A stretch of 34,545 nt of DNA, from positions 1 to 34,545 of the forward strand of contig JANQQT010000012.1 of the NCBI GenBank assembly GCA_028284925.1, in the 5' to 3' direction. This DNA is from Phycisphaeraceae bacterium (GTDB lineage Bacteria; Planctomycetota; Phycisphaerae; Phycisphaerales; Zrk34). A model generated the notes under the pieces. It did not search any database. It was given only the letters and a program-made list of their open reading frames with translations, and was not told where the DNA came from. Each line of letters starts with the position of its first letter. Position 1 is the stretch's first letter. The position numbers and the translations under genes are program-made. Of this stretch, positions 25,781 to 34,459 are shown in pieces.

Positions 25781-26929
25781 ATGGGCGTCCCGCTCTCACA
25801 AATGTGGACCGTCGCGACTTATATCCTTAAACAGAAACTCAAACGTCGCAAACGATACCCACTTGTCCTCATGCTTGAGCCCCTATTTCGCTGTAATCTC
25901 GCATGCGCGGGCTGCGGAAAGATCCAATACCCCGCGCATATCCTTAATCGTCAACTCACTCCCGAACAGTGCTTCGACGCGGTGGACGAATGCGGCGCCC
26001 CGATGGTCTCCATCCCGGGCGGTGAACCCCTCCTCCACCCCCAGATTCAACAAATCGTCGAGGGACTCATCCAACGCAGAAAGTACATCTACCTCTGCAC
26101 CAACGCACTTCTTCTCAAGAAAAACCTGGAAGCCGGTGTCTTCCAACCATCCAAATACCTTACGTTCTCCGTTCATATGGATGGACAGGAGGAACATCAC
26201 GATTTTGCCGTCTGCCGTGAAGGCACATACAAGAAAGCCGCCGAAGCAATGAAGCTTGCCGTCAATATGGGCTTCCGCGTCACCACGAACGCGACCCTCT
26301 TCGATGGTACGGATCCCAACTCCGTCAGGGACTACTTCGATGAAATGATGGACATCGGCGTCGAAGGCGTCATGGTCTCACCTGGCTACGCCTATCCGAA
26401 AGCACCCGATCAGCAATCGTTCCTCGCAGAGCGGAAAAACACCAATGACCTTTTCGAGATGATCTTCTCCAATCGCAAAAAGTCGTGGAAGTTCAATCAA
26501 TCGCCGCTCTTCATCGAGTACCTGATGGGGAAACGCGATTACGAATGCACCCCCTGGGGCAACCCCACCTACAACATCTTCGGCTGGCAGAAACCCTGTT
26601 ACCTACTTCAGGATGGTTACGTCGATACCTTCGATGAACTCATAAACACCACCGAGTGGAATAATTTTGGTCGCGCATCCGGCAACCCCGCCTGCCAGCA
26701 GTGCATGGTTCATTGCGGACACGAACCGTCCGCCGTTGACCACACCTTCTCCTCCATCGGCGGACTCTGGGCCACCGTCAAGGCCATGCTCTTCAGCAAA
26801 TACAAAAACCCCCAGGCGCACCAACGCCTGGCAGAAGAGGCCAACAAACCGCACGGCCCGACGGCCCAAATCCATAAACTCACCATCGACGGTAAACCCG
26901 TCGCCAAAACCAAAGTAGAAGCCGCGTAA
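25781..26929 (+). CDS. hpnH: Adenosyl-hopene transferase HpnH (radical SAM)
   Basis: The 382-residue enzyme uses a 4Fe-4S cluster and SAM to attach adenosine to diploptene in synthesis of C35 hopanoids. The radical-SAM cysteines are C38, C42 and C45 (FRCNLACAGCGKIQYP). SIPGGEPLLHPQI and LTFSVHMDGQEEHHD match the family closely. A C-terminal cysteine cluster (ACQQCMVHCGHEPSAVDHT) is also typical. The protein is slightly longer than common HpnH. No other hopanoid gene (shc, hpnC-G, hpnG) is in the window. The start ATG follows TGAGG. The next gene begins 26 nt later, so hpnH may lead a transcript with it. Confidence 0.95.
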   Translation: MGVPLSQMWTVATYILKQKLKRRKRYPLVLMLEPLFRCNLACAGCGKIQYPAHILNRQLTPEQCFDAVDECGAPMVSIPGGEPLLHPQIQQIVEGLIQRRKYIYLCTNALLLKKNLEAGVFQPSKYLTFSVHMDGQEEHHDFAVCREGTYKKAAEAMKLAVNMGFRVTTNATLFDGTDPNSVRDYFDEMMDIGVEGVMVSPGYAYPKAPDQQSFLAERKNTNDLFEMIFSNRKKSWKFNQSPLFIEYLMGKRDYECTPWGNPTYNIFGWQKPCYLLQDGYVDTFDELINTTEWNNFGRASGNPACQQCMVHCGHEPSAVDHTFSSIGGLWATVKAMLFSKYKNPQAHQRLAEEANKPHGPTAQIHKLTIDGKPVAKTKVEAA

Positions 26930-26955
26930 CTCAAGACCACCCACGGTACATCCCC

Positions 26956-27369
26956 ATGAATAACAAAACCACCTGCCTTACCGCCTTCGTCGCAATTCTG
27001 ATGATCATTCTCCCTGCATGTTCCGCCGACAAACCAGACCACTCCCCGATCACCACCCCCAACAAACTCATAGACATCGAACCTCCCGATCAGCTCCTCG
27101 CTTCCATCCAAGCCGAAAAACGCGCCATGTCCCAAATCCGCCAACTCGGCGGTCGGATCGATCAATACAACGATGGCTCGACCGTCACGCTATTCGGAGC
27201 CAATCGCCCCACCACACTTAAAGTCATTCAGCTTACCACCCACCTCCGCAATATGGTTCACCTAGATCTCGTCAATTGTTCCTACCAGAAATCCGATCTC
27301 GCCCCACTCAAATCCAACCCCGCCGCCGCACACCTCTTCAAAAAACCATCGAAAAAATCTGACTCCTAA
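26956..27369 (+). CDS. Small lipoprotein with leucine-rich-repeat-like segment
   Basis: The 137-residue protein starts with a lipoprotein leader (AILMIILPAC, acylated cysteine about residue 22). After a short linker, QIRQLGGRIDQYNDG and a single LRR-like unit (LRNMVHLDLVNCSYQKSDLA) can be seen, similar to planctomycete LRR proteins but with one or two repeats only. The Lys-rich C-terminus ends the chain. There is no catalytic motif. It sits 26 nt after hpnH and just before the sulfatase. Real but of unknown function; possibly a remnant of a longer LRR protein. Confidence 0.75.
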   Translation: MNNKTTCLTAFVAILMIILPACSADKPDHSPITTPNKLIDIEPPDQLLASIQAEKRAMSQIRQLGGRIDQYNDGSTVTLFGANRPTTLKVIQLTTHLRNMVHLDLVNCSYQKSDLAPLKSNPAAAHLFKKPSKKSDS

Positions 27370-27417
27370 CCAAACATGATCTTGCTTTTGAATCCGGCGG
27401 ATGTCACACTGCCCACC

Positions 27418-28812
27418 ATGAAATCAAAACCAACCAATCACCGGCGATTACCTCGCTTTTCACTCCCCCTGCTTCTATCAATCACAACTTTTCTAACCTG
27501 CGCCATCACCAACCAATCCCGCGCCGCTCACCACAAAAAACCCAACGTCATCATCATCTACACCGATGATCAGGGATCCATCGACCTCAACATCTACGGC
27601 TCAAAAGACCTCACAACCCCCCACATGGATGAACTCGCCAGACGCGGTGTCCGGTTTACACAGTTCTACGCGCCGGCCCCGGTATGCTCACCCTCCCGCG
27701 CAGGACTCCTGACAGGCCGCTACCCCGTCCGCGCAGGCGTTCCGGGCAACGTCTCCTCTCAAAAAGGCGGTGCTGGGATGCCCCCTTCGCAGATCACCAT
27801 CGCTGAAACCCTCAAAACGAACGGTTATGCCACCGCACACATCGGCAAATGGCATCTCGGATATACGCCAAAAACCATGCCCAACGGCCAGGGCTTCGAC
27901 CACTCCTTCGGTCACATGGGCGGATGCATCGATAACTTCTCACACTTTTTCTATTGGGCCGGTCCCAACCGCCACGATCTCTGGCGAAACGGAAAAGAAA
28001 TCTATGAAGACGGCCGATTCTTCCCCAAACTCATGGTCGACGAAGCCGCCGCCTTCATGAAAAAGAACAAGGACAAACCCTTCTTCATCTACTTCGCCCT
28101 CAACACACCCCACTATCCCTACCAGGGGCACGCCAACTGGCTAAAGCATTACAAAAAACTCAAGTACCCGCGCAATCTCTATGCTGCATTCCTCTCCACG
28201 CAGGATCAATACATCGGCCAACTCATTAAACACGTCGATGACCTAGGACTGAAAGACAAGACCATCATCATCTTCCAGTCCGACCACGGACACAGCACCG
28301 AACAACGCGCCCACTTCGGCGGTGGAAACGCCGGACCTTACCGCGGCGCTAAATTCTCGATGTTTGAAGGCGGCATACGAGTTCCGGCAATCATCGCCTG
28401 GCCGGGAACACTCCCGCAAAACGAGATCCGAAACCAGATGGCACACGGCTGCGACTGGCTACCCACCATCGCCGAACTCACCGGCTCAAACCTCCTTCAA
28501 AAAGACCTCGATGGTAAGTCCATAACCTCAATCATCAAATCCGCTACTGCTCCCTCACCCCACAAAACCCTTCACTGGCACCTCGGCCGCGGCAAAAACG
28601 CGCGGTGGGCTGTTCGCCACGGCGACTGGAAACTTCTCGGCAATCCAAACGACACGTCCAGGAAAGGCAAACTCACATCGAAAGATAAACTCTTCCTCAC
28701 CAATCTCGCCGACGACGTATCCGAATCCGAGAATCTCGCCACGAAAAATCCCAAGATCGTCAAAAAATTGAAAGCCCTCCATGATGCCTGGGCTGCGAAG
28801 GCAACCCCCTGA
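27418..28812 (+). CDS. Secreted sulfatase (arylsulfatase A-like)
   Basis: The ATG at 27418 gives 464 residues with a signal peptide (SLPLLLSITTFLTCAITNQS to RAA). ATG 27376 is an alternative without a better Shine-Dalgarno. The alkaline-phosphatase-superfamily core is complete: NVIIIYTDDQG metal-binding aspartates, the formylglycine motif C90-S-P-S-R (CSPSRAGLLTGRYP), GKWHLG, FFIYFALNTPHYP, SDHGHS and WPG. The cysteine type needs a formylglycine-generating enzyme, not seen in this window. It cleaves sulfate esters, in planctomycetes often from algal polysaccharides. The substrate cannot be read here, and no partner glycosidase is adjacent. It is collinear with hpnH, the lipoprotein and the M20 gene. 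Confidence 0.95.
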   Translation: MKSKPTNHRRLPRFSLPLLLSITTFLTCAITNQSRAAHHKKPNVIIIYTDDQGSIDLNIYGSKDLTTPHMDELARRGVRFTQFYAPAPVCSPSRAGLLTGRYPVRAGVPGNVSSQKGGAGMPPSQITIAETLKTNGYATAHIGKWHLGYTPKTMPNGQGFDHSFGHMGGCIDNFSHFFYWAGPNRHDLWRNGKEIYEDGRFFPKLMVDEAAAFMKKNKDKPFFIYFALNTPHYPYQGHANWLKHYKKLKYPRNLYAAFLSTQDQYIGQLIKHVDDLGLKDKTIIIFQSDHGHSTEQRAHFGGGNAGPYRGAKFSMFEGGIRVPAIIAWPGTLPQNEIRNQMAHGCDWLPTIAELTGSNLLQKDLDGKSITSIIKSATAPSPHKTLHWHLGRGKNARWAVRHGDWKLLGNPNDTSRKGKLTSKDKLFLTNLADDVSESENLATKNPKIVKKLKALHDAWAAKATP

Positions 28813-28842
28813 TCTCATTCACCTCCCCCCCGGAGTATTCCA

Positions 28843-30192
28843 ATGACCAATCCAATGCCCATACACCGGTTGCCTTTCACTGCCGTCATCACCACATTGA
28901 CCCTCTCTTTTTCTCACCTCGCAATCGCCGCCGATCTCTCGTCCCTCGATACCCATATCCAAAAACAAATCAAGGCCCACTACGACTCCACCCTCGCCCT
29001 CTACAAATACATCCACAAGTTCCCTGAACTTTCGTTTCAGGAGAAAAACACCGGCATTCGCCTTACAACGGAAATGAAAGCCCTCGGCTTCAAGGTCACC
29101 TCCAACTTCGGCGGACACGGCGTCGTCGCAATCTTCAAAAACGGTCCAGGCCCAACCATCATGGTCCGCACCGATATGGACGCTCTTCCCATCATCGAAC
29201 AGACCGGACTCGACTACGCCTCCAAGGTCGTCGTCCCCGACGGCAAGGGTGGCAAGACAGGCGTCATGCACGCCTGTGGGCACGACATGCATATGGCGCT
29301 CTGGGTCGGAACGGCCAAAGTTCTCACCAGCCTGAAAGACAAGTGGTCCGGCACACTCATGTTCATCGCACAACCCGCCGAGGAGCGTGGCGCCGGCGCC
29401 CGCGCCATGCTCAAAGAAGGCCTGTTCACCAAATTTAAGAAACCGGATTACGCGCTCGCCCTCCACGTCGACTCACACCTTCCCATCGGCTCCGTCGGCT
29501 TCACACCAGGTTGGGCCATGGCAAATGTCGATAGCGTCACCATCACGATCAAGGGCAAAGGCGGACACGGCGCCGCCCCACACGCCGCCATCGACCCCGT
29601 CCTCATCGCCGCCAGAACGGTCGTCAATCTACAATCCATCGTCTCACGCGAAGTAAATCCCCAAGACGCCGCAGTCGTCACGGTCGGCTCCATCCACGGC
29701 GGAACCAAACACAACATTATCCCCGACAGCGTCAAGCTCGAACTCACCGTTCGTTCCTATACCGATGCCACACGCAACCATCTCCTCAAAGCTATCACGC
29801 GCATCACCAAAGCATCGGCCAAAGCCGCAAACGCGCCCGAACCCAGCATCCAACATGACAAAGTCGAATACACACCCGCGCTCTACAACGACCTCAAGCT
29901 CGTTGATACGACCGTCAAAGTTTTCAGAAAACTCTTCGACGATAAGAACGTCATCAAAAAACCGCCCGTCATGGGCGGCGAGGACTTTGCACGATACGGT
30001 AAAGCAGGCGTCCCCATATTCATGTTCCGCGTCGGCACGGTCGACCGCAAAAAGTTTGCCAAATACATCAAGCGAGAAACATCACTTCCCTCCGTCCATT
30101 CACCGCTCTACTACCCCATCCCAAAACCCACCATTGAAACAGGCCTTCGCGCCATGTCCCACGCTGTCCTCAATCTTATGAAAAAGAAGTAA
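28843..30192 (+). CDS. Secreted M20-family amidohydrolase (hippurate/IAA-amino-acid hydrolase type)
   Basis: The 449-residue protein has a signal peptide (ITTLTLSFSHLAIAA). Metal-binding and catalytic motifs of the M20D amidohydrolase family are present: VRTDMDALPI, HACGHDMHMAL, QPAEERGAGARAM with the catalytic glutamates, LHVDSHLPIG, GKGGHGAAPHAAIDP in the dimerisation domain, GGTKHNIIPD and a C-terminal PPVMGGEDFARYG. Family members hydrolyse N-acyl or N-aminoacyl amides. A signal peptide makes it periplasmic, unlike most cytosolic relatives. GGAG lies 8 nt before ATG. It follows the sulfatase by 30 nt and converges with the protease gene. Confidence 0.94.
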   Translation: MTNPMPIHRLPFTAVITTLTLSFSHLAIAADLSSLDTHIQKQIKAHYDSTLALYKYIHKFPELSFQEKNTGIRLTTEMKALGFKVTSNFGGHGVVAIFKNGPGPTIMVRTDMDALPIIEQTGLDYASKVVVPDGKGGKTGVMHACGHDMHMALWVGTAKVLTSLKDKWSGTLMFIAQPAEERGAGARAMLKEGLFTKFKKPDYALALHVDSHLPIGSVGFTPGWAMANVDSVTITIKGKGGHGAAPHAAIDPVLIAARTVVNLQSIVSREVNPQDAAVVTVGSIHGGTKHNIIPDSVKLELTVRSYTDATRNHLLKAITRITKASAKAANAPEPSIQHDKVEYTPALYNDLKLVDTTVKVFRKLFDDKNVIKKPPVMGGEDFARYGKAGVPIFMFRVGTVDRKKFAKYIKRETSLPSVHSPLYYPIPKPTIETGLRAMSHAVLNLMKKK

Positions 30193-30205
30193 TGTTCAAT
30201 TCCAT

Positions 30206-31069
30206 TCACCGACCGAGTTTCAACGTCAACACCCACGCCTCCCACCGCTTCTGAAACGCATCCATATCCTTCTCACCCAGAATCTCTTTCAAAGTTTCAT
30301 AACCCGTCTTATCCTTCTTCTGATTTGCTACAAACCTCTTGTAATACTTCCTCAACAACCCCTTCTCCTGAAGATAGTAAAGCAAATACCGAGACTGCGC
30401 ATAATTCGTCCCCCGCGCATCCCCATAAAACGTTCCCGAATCCATCCCCGCCAGCTTCTTGATCTTCGTCAACCCGCCCTTCGTAATCGCTCTCTTCAAT
30501 CCTCGCAATCGCCAATTCGTATACCCCCATATCTCCCCTTTCTTATCACCACATTGCTCATACAAGGAACCTAACCCTTCATTGAACCACGAGGGACAAT
30601 TCGGAAAATTCGCTGCGACATACGGATGTACAATCTCATGCACCAGCGTCCCGCCACCCGTAGAAATATTCATCACCAGTGCTCGATCTACGGATGAATA
30701 ATACCCATATGGCGTCGTCGGCTTACGCCCAAACAACTTCAACGCATTTCTCTCATAACTCTTCTTATCCTTAAACAACCACACATCCAGAATCTCATCC
30801 GGGTCCTTCTTGAAATATGCTTTCTTCAATCGATCCACCGCCCACTTCACCGTCCGTTCGGCGCGTAATTTCACCATCCGTGCCGGTTCATCACCGATGA
30901 TCACAAACGGCTTGGATATGACAATCGTAAATCCCTTCCCCGGTAACCGCTTCTTCAACTTCACCACATGCGCGGCATACGCCTTGTCCGTATGCCCCGC
31001 CCCCATCACCCGGTTCCCAAATCCCATCACACAAAAACCCAACAGCAAAATCATCAACCTTTTCGGCAT
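30206..31069 (-). CDS. Secreted zinc metallopeptidase-like protein (peptidase MA-like / DUF1570 type)
   Basis: The 288-residue start at MPKRLMILLLGFCVMGFG (31069) gives a clear signal peptide and has AAAGG upstream. A longer ATG at 31183 lies over the promoter region of the neighbouring kinase and is less likely. The zinc site is H144-E145-I-V-H148 with a downstream E164 in PSWFNEGLGSLYEQ, the gluzincin arrangement. The preceding LVMNISTGGGTLVHE and the following WRLRGLKRAI are typical of planctomycete DUF1570-like proteins. It probably cleaves periplasmic or surface peptides; the substrate is unknown. It shares a divergent promoter region with the kinase at 31291. Confidence 0.88.
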   Translation of the reverse strand: MPKRLMILLLGFCVMGFGNRVMGAGHTDKAYAAHVVKLKKRLPGKGFTIVISKPFVIIGDEPARMVKLRAERTVKWAVDRLKKAYFKKDPDEILDVWLFKDKKSYERNALKLFGRKPTTPYGYYSSVDRALVMNISTGGGTLVHEIVHPYVAANFPNCPSWFNEGLGSLYEQCGDKKGEIWGYTNWRLRGLKRAITKGGLTKIKKLAGMDSGTFYGDARGTNYAQSRYLLYYLQEKGLLRKYYKRFVANQKKDKTGYETLKEILGEKDMDAFQKRWEAWVLTLKLGR

Positions 31070-31166
31070 CACTCGCCTTTCATAAAAAGTCCAGACAACA
31101 CAGATCCCCATCATACTCTTCGCCTCCGAAACCGGTTCATTCTCCCCGACGTCCGCATTACATTCC

Positions 31167-31209
31167 TGATACAATAGCTGCATGAAAACATGCTTCGTTC
31201 ACCGGTGAA
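31167..31209 (+). promoter_or_regulatory. Extended -10 promoter with palindromic leader site (for the Ser/Thr kinase)
   Basis: TGA-TACAAT (31167-31175) is an extended -10 element without a good -35. The predicted start lies on a perfect hairpin GCATG-AAAA-CATGC (31180-31193). A perfect 12-bp palindrome TTCACCGGTGAA (31198-31209) follows, 82 nt before the kinase ATG, and could be a regulator-binding site. Confidence 0.42.
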
Positions 31210-31290
31210 TCCCGAAATTCCGCTTTCAACCAGCCTAACATCACCCGCAAATTAAACCATCCGTAGCACAAGGACGATACTCCTCAACAC

Positions 31291-32556
31291 ATGGGCTTCG
31301 ACGTCACAAAAGTCAAAGAAGTAAACTGCCCCGCATGCAGCTTCGAAATAGACGTGAGCAATGAAAAGCCCATGTCAACCATCCAATGCCCCAAATGCGG
31401 CGCCGATGTCGCCGTCCCCGTCAAAATGGGCCCCATGCTCATCACCAAGCGCATCGGCGAAGGCTCGGCCGGTATCGTCTACCGCGCCATCGACACCATC
31501 CTCTCACGCCCGGTCGCCGTCAAGATCCTCCGCGAAGGCGAGGGTGGTAATGATCAGCGCGAAAAGGAATCCCTCGCCGAAGCCCGTGCCCTCGCGGCAA
31601 TCAATCACCCCAACGTTGTCCGTATTCACACCATCGGCGAACACAAAGGCCAACACTATATCGAGATGGAACTCCTCACGGGCGGCTCGGTCATTGACTT
31701 CATCCGAGCTGGCGACCCCCTCCCCGAAGAACGCGCACTCGAAATCGCTCTTGACGCCGCCAAGGCTCTCCGCGCCGCACACGGCGTGGGCCTCCTCCAT
31801 CGCGATGTCAAACCACAAAACATTCTCCTCGACGACGATGGTGTCGCCCGCCTCCTAGACTTCGGCGTCGCCCAGTTCGATGAAGATGGCGACAACCGGA
31901 TCGGCGTCGGTACGCCCTACTACTGCGCCCCCGAGATCGTCACCAAACAACCCGCGGACTTTCGCTCCGACCTGTACAGCCTCGGATGCACACTCTTTCA
32001 AATGCTCACCGGTCGCGTTCCCTTCGACGCCGAAACCGTCAAGGAAGTTTATCTCGTCAGGCTTCGACAAGACGCACCGGATATCCAGACTGTCAACCCC
32101 AACCTCAGCGACCTCACCCGTCACGTCGTCGCCCGAATGCTCCAACGTGAGCCTGCATTCCGACACGACTCCTACGACCTTCTCATCGACGAGCTCTCCG
32201 AAGCCCTCAAAGCCGTGCAGCACACCAATACGCTTGCACAACACGCTCCCGTCGCCATGCCCGCCGGTTCTTCCGCAGCCTCTGCCGCCGCGTCTACACC
32301 AACTACCCAAACCCCAATCGCGACGGACCAAGACATCCCCCTCACCAGACCATCCTCATCCTCCGCCGCACCTGCCCGCCCCACATCACCTCGCGACAAC
32401 CGTCGTCAGAAAGGCAAATCCCAACGACGCCCGGGCCCACGCGAAAAAACGCCCCGAAAGCCCGCTGACAAAGCCGCGCTCATCATCACCATCATCATCT
32501 CCACCGCCGCACTTGCTATGTTCATCTACCTGATGTGGTACGTTTCAAACAAATAA
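31291..32556 (+). CDS. Ser/Thr protein kinase with N-terminal zinc ribbon and C-terminal membrane anchor
   Basis: This 421-residue Hanks-type kinase begins with a zinc ribbon (C13-P-A-C16 and C33-P-K-C36). Kinase motifs are all intact: glycine loop GEGSAG (56-61), ATP lysine K78, alpha-C glutamate E97, catalytic loop H170-R-D172-V-K-P-Q-N, D190-F-G, and the APE motif in YYCAPEIV with SDLYSLGC. A low-complexity Pro/Ser/Ala linker (about 315-390) leads to one membrane helix (about 396-416) that ends the protein. There is no extracellular sensor, so sensing must occur in the cytosol, perhaps through the zinc ribbon. Its phosphothreonine products might be read by FHA proteins such as the one at 14379, which is inference. 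Confidence 0.94.
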   Translation: MGFDVTKVKEVNCPACSFEIDVSNEKPMSTIQCPKCGADVAVPVKMGPMLITKRIGEGSAGIVYRAIDTILSRPVAVKILREGEGGNDQREKESLAEARALAAINHPNVVRIHTIGEHKGQHYIEMELLTGGSVIDFIRAGDPLPEERALEIALDAAKALRAAHGVGLLHRDVKPQNILLDDDGVARLLDFGVAQFDEDGDNRIGVGTPYYCAPEIVTKQPADFRSDLYSLGCTLFQMLTGRVPFDAETVKEVYLVRLRQDAPDIQTVNPNLSDLTRHVVARMLQREPAFRHDSYDLLIDELSEALKAVQHTNTLAQHAPVAMPAGSSAASAAASTPTTQTPIATDQDIPLTRPSSSSAAPARPTSPRDNRRQKGKSQRRPGPREKTPRKPADKAALIITIIISTAALAMFIYLMWYVSNK

Positions 32557-32562
32557 TACCCC

Positions 32563-33582
32563 TCACTCCATGTATCCCCTCTCGACCATCAATCCATTCC
32601 GCATCAGGCTCGCCCAAACCACCTCCAACACCTTCTCATCCAATCGCTCCCCCGCGCACAACATTGGCCCCGCCACATCCTTCGCCCTCGTCCCCCATGC
32701 CAAGAAATGATCCATTGCCTTGTTCGCATTCGTAAACGCATTACCAACCCTAATCCCACTCACCGCGTTAAAAGCCTCCCGCACAACCACTTCCACAGGC
32801 TTCATCACTTCCTGAGCGCCCTCCACGTCGCCACCTTCCAACATACCAATCATCTCCGCATATCGCCCGAAAAAACAATTAGCCGTCGACAGCAGAAAGC
32901 CGTCATAACAACCACCCACATCCTTCAACCATGTTGCATATTCCCCCTCCGCCCCACGCACCATATACACACCGCCCAGATCGACCCTCGACAATCCCAC
33001 CCGATCCTCCCCCGATGTATCCTTCAGCAGATAGAAATTCGCATACCTCTCCGCAAGCCGTCCCGCCGTCTCCCCCGAAAACTCATTCCCCGTGACCTGC
33101 GGCAACTGATAAATCGCAACAGGCTGTCCCAAATCCAGCACCCGCACAAATCCCTCCTCAATCTCAGCCTCACTCAACTGCTCACCGGCCCGTCCACAAA
33201 CCGTAAACCCGCAACACGCATCACCCAACCCATCCCCATCCATCCACCGCCTCGTCTCCTCAATTACCCTCACCATCGCCTTAACCTCCGTCCGCAACAC
33301 CCCCACCAATACCTTCTGTCCGAGCCGCCTCGCCTCCCCCAACACAAAGCGCAACAATTCCTCCTGCCTCCCGTCATCCAACTCCCACCCATCCCCTGTG
33401 GACCCCGGCACAAGCAACCCCTTGACCGTCCCACTCATCACTTCCAAATGCCTCCCTATCCGCTCCAAATCAAAACTCCCATCATCCCCATAATGCGTCA
33501 ACGGCGGACACCACAACTGCGGAATACCACCCTCCCCAAATAACTCACCTACCAACGCCATTCGCTCCTGCATCACATCCAT
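32563..33582 (-). CDS. Dihydrodipicolinate synthase / N-acetylneuraminate lyase family protein
   Basis: The 339-residue protein is a DapA-type (beta/alpha)8 aldolase. The family GSTGDGWEL loop (60-68), Y158 (AIYQLPQV, equivalent of the catalytic tyrosine) and the Schiff-base lysine K187 (YLLKDTSG) are visible. Substrate-specific residues differ from true DapA (no YNVP or typical GTTGE), so a different 2-oxo acid aldol substrate is likely. A cysteine cluster (DACCGFTVCG) at 121-130 is unusual. AGGAG 8 nt before ATG supports the start. It ends 6 nt from the kinase stop, convergently. Family call is firm; the reaction is not. Confidence 0.88.
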   Translation of the reverse strand: MDVMQERMALVGELFGEGGIPQLWCPPLTHYGDDGSFDLERIGRHLEVMSGTVKGLLVPGSTGDGWELDDGRQEELLRFVLGEARRLGQKVLVGVLRTEVKAMVRVIEETRRWMDGDGLGDACCGFTVCGRAGEQLSEAEIEEGFVRVLDLGQPVAIYQLPQVTGNEFSGETAGRLAERYANFYLLKDTSGEDRVGLSRVDLGGVYMVRGAEGEYATWLKDVGGCYDGFLLSTANCFFGRYAEMIGMLEGGDVEGAQEVMKPVEVVVREAFNAVSGIRVGNAFTNANKAMDHFLAWGTRAKDVAGPMLCAGERLDEKVLEVVWASLMRNGLMVERGYME

Positions 33583-33762
33583 TAAAAAACTCCTGCTGCA
33601 AACTACAATTCATCGTCCACAACAGCTTACCCCTCCCATTTGCCAACGCAACACCCGCAAACTCGTATCATCCTCGCCACATCCTCACCCAAATTTCCCA
33701 CATTCACCTCACCCGAACCATCCCCATTGGAAATCACCCCTCAACCCACCCACAATACCCCC

Positions 33763-34398
33763 ATGGAAATCAAACTAGACGACAGCGGAAACCCCATCGA
33801 AGAAAAACGCGACCCCTTCTCGGACCGCAAACAATACACCAGCGAACCCGAACCAATCCCGCCGACTAAATCCTCACCCTCAAAAACAAAACCCCAACGC
33901 AGTAACCCACTTGTCCTCTACATCGTCGGCCTCGCCCTCGCTGCAGGAGGCTCGTGCCTCTACCTCTTCTACATCAAACCCAACATGGCCACCGCAAAAC
34001 AAAGCAAGTCCTGGCCATCCGTCAAAGGAAAAGTCCTTGACGTCGACATCGATCGCACAGGATCAGGTGATGATGTCTCATACAAAATCCACGCCACCTA
34101 CACCTATAACGTCAACGGGAAAGACTATCGCTCCGACCGCCTCGTCATCGGACCGACCACCTCACACAATTCCAGATTCACCGCACGCAGCGTCGCCAAA
34201 GAAAAAGGTCTCGTAACAGGCAATTCCGTCACCGTCTACTTCGACCCCGACAACCCCAGATACGCAACCCTTACCACTGGCGTTGGCATAGGCCTCTACG
34301 TTTTCCTCGCCGCCTCCGCAATCATGGCCATCATCGGCGTAATCATCCTTTTCTTCCGCATCAAAGCACTCTTCACTTCACGCCCCTCCTACAATTGA
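33763..34398 (+). CDS. DUF3592 membrane protein
   Basis: The 211-residue start at ATG 33763 puts MEIKLDDSGNPIEEK first. An upstream in-frame start at 33640 adds only a Pro/Thr-rich tail and is less likely. One membrane segment (about 51-68, LVLYIVGLALAAGGSCLYLF) is followed by the DUF3592 domain: WPSVKGKVLDVDIDRTGSGD, YTYNVNGKDYRSDRLVIGP, and GNSVTVYFDPDNPRYATL. A second membrane segment closes the protein (IGLYVFLAASAIMAIIGVII). DUF3592 proteins are of unknown function. Between this gene and the divergent aldolase there are 180 nt, in which only a TACAAT hexamer (33604-33609) stands out. Confidence 0.82.
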   Translation: MEIKLDDSGNPIEEKRDPFSDRKQYTSEPEPIPPTKSSPSKTKPQRSNPLVLYIVGLALAAGGSCLYLFYIKPNMATAKQSKSWPSVKGKVLDVDIDRTGSGDDVSYKIHATYTYNVNGKDYRSDRLVIGPTTSHNSRFTARSVAKEKGLVTGNSVTVYFDPDNPRYATLTTGVGIGLYVFLAASAIMAIIGVIILFFRIKALFTSRPSYN

Positions 34399-34459
34399 CA
34401 GCCTGATCCTCTGATCTTCCCTCACCCACCACCAAATCACACACGCCGATACCTACACC

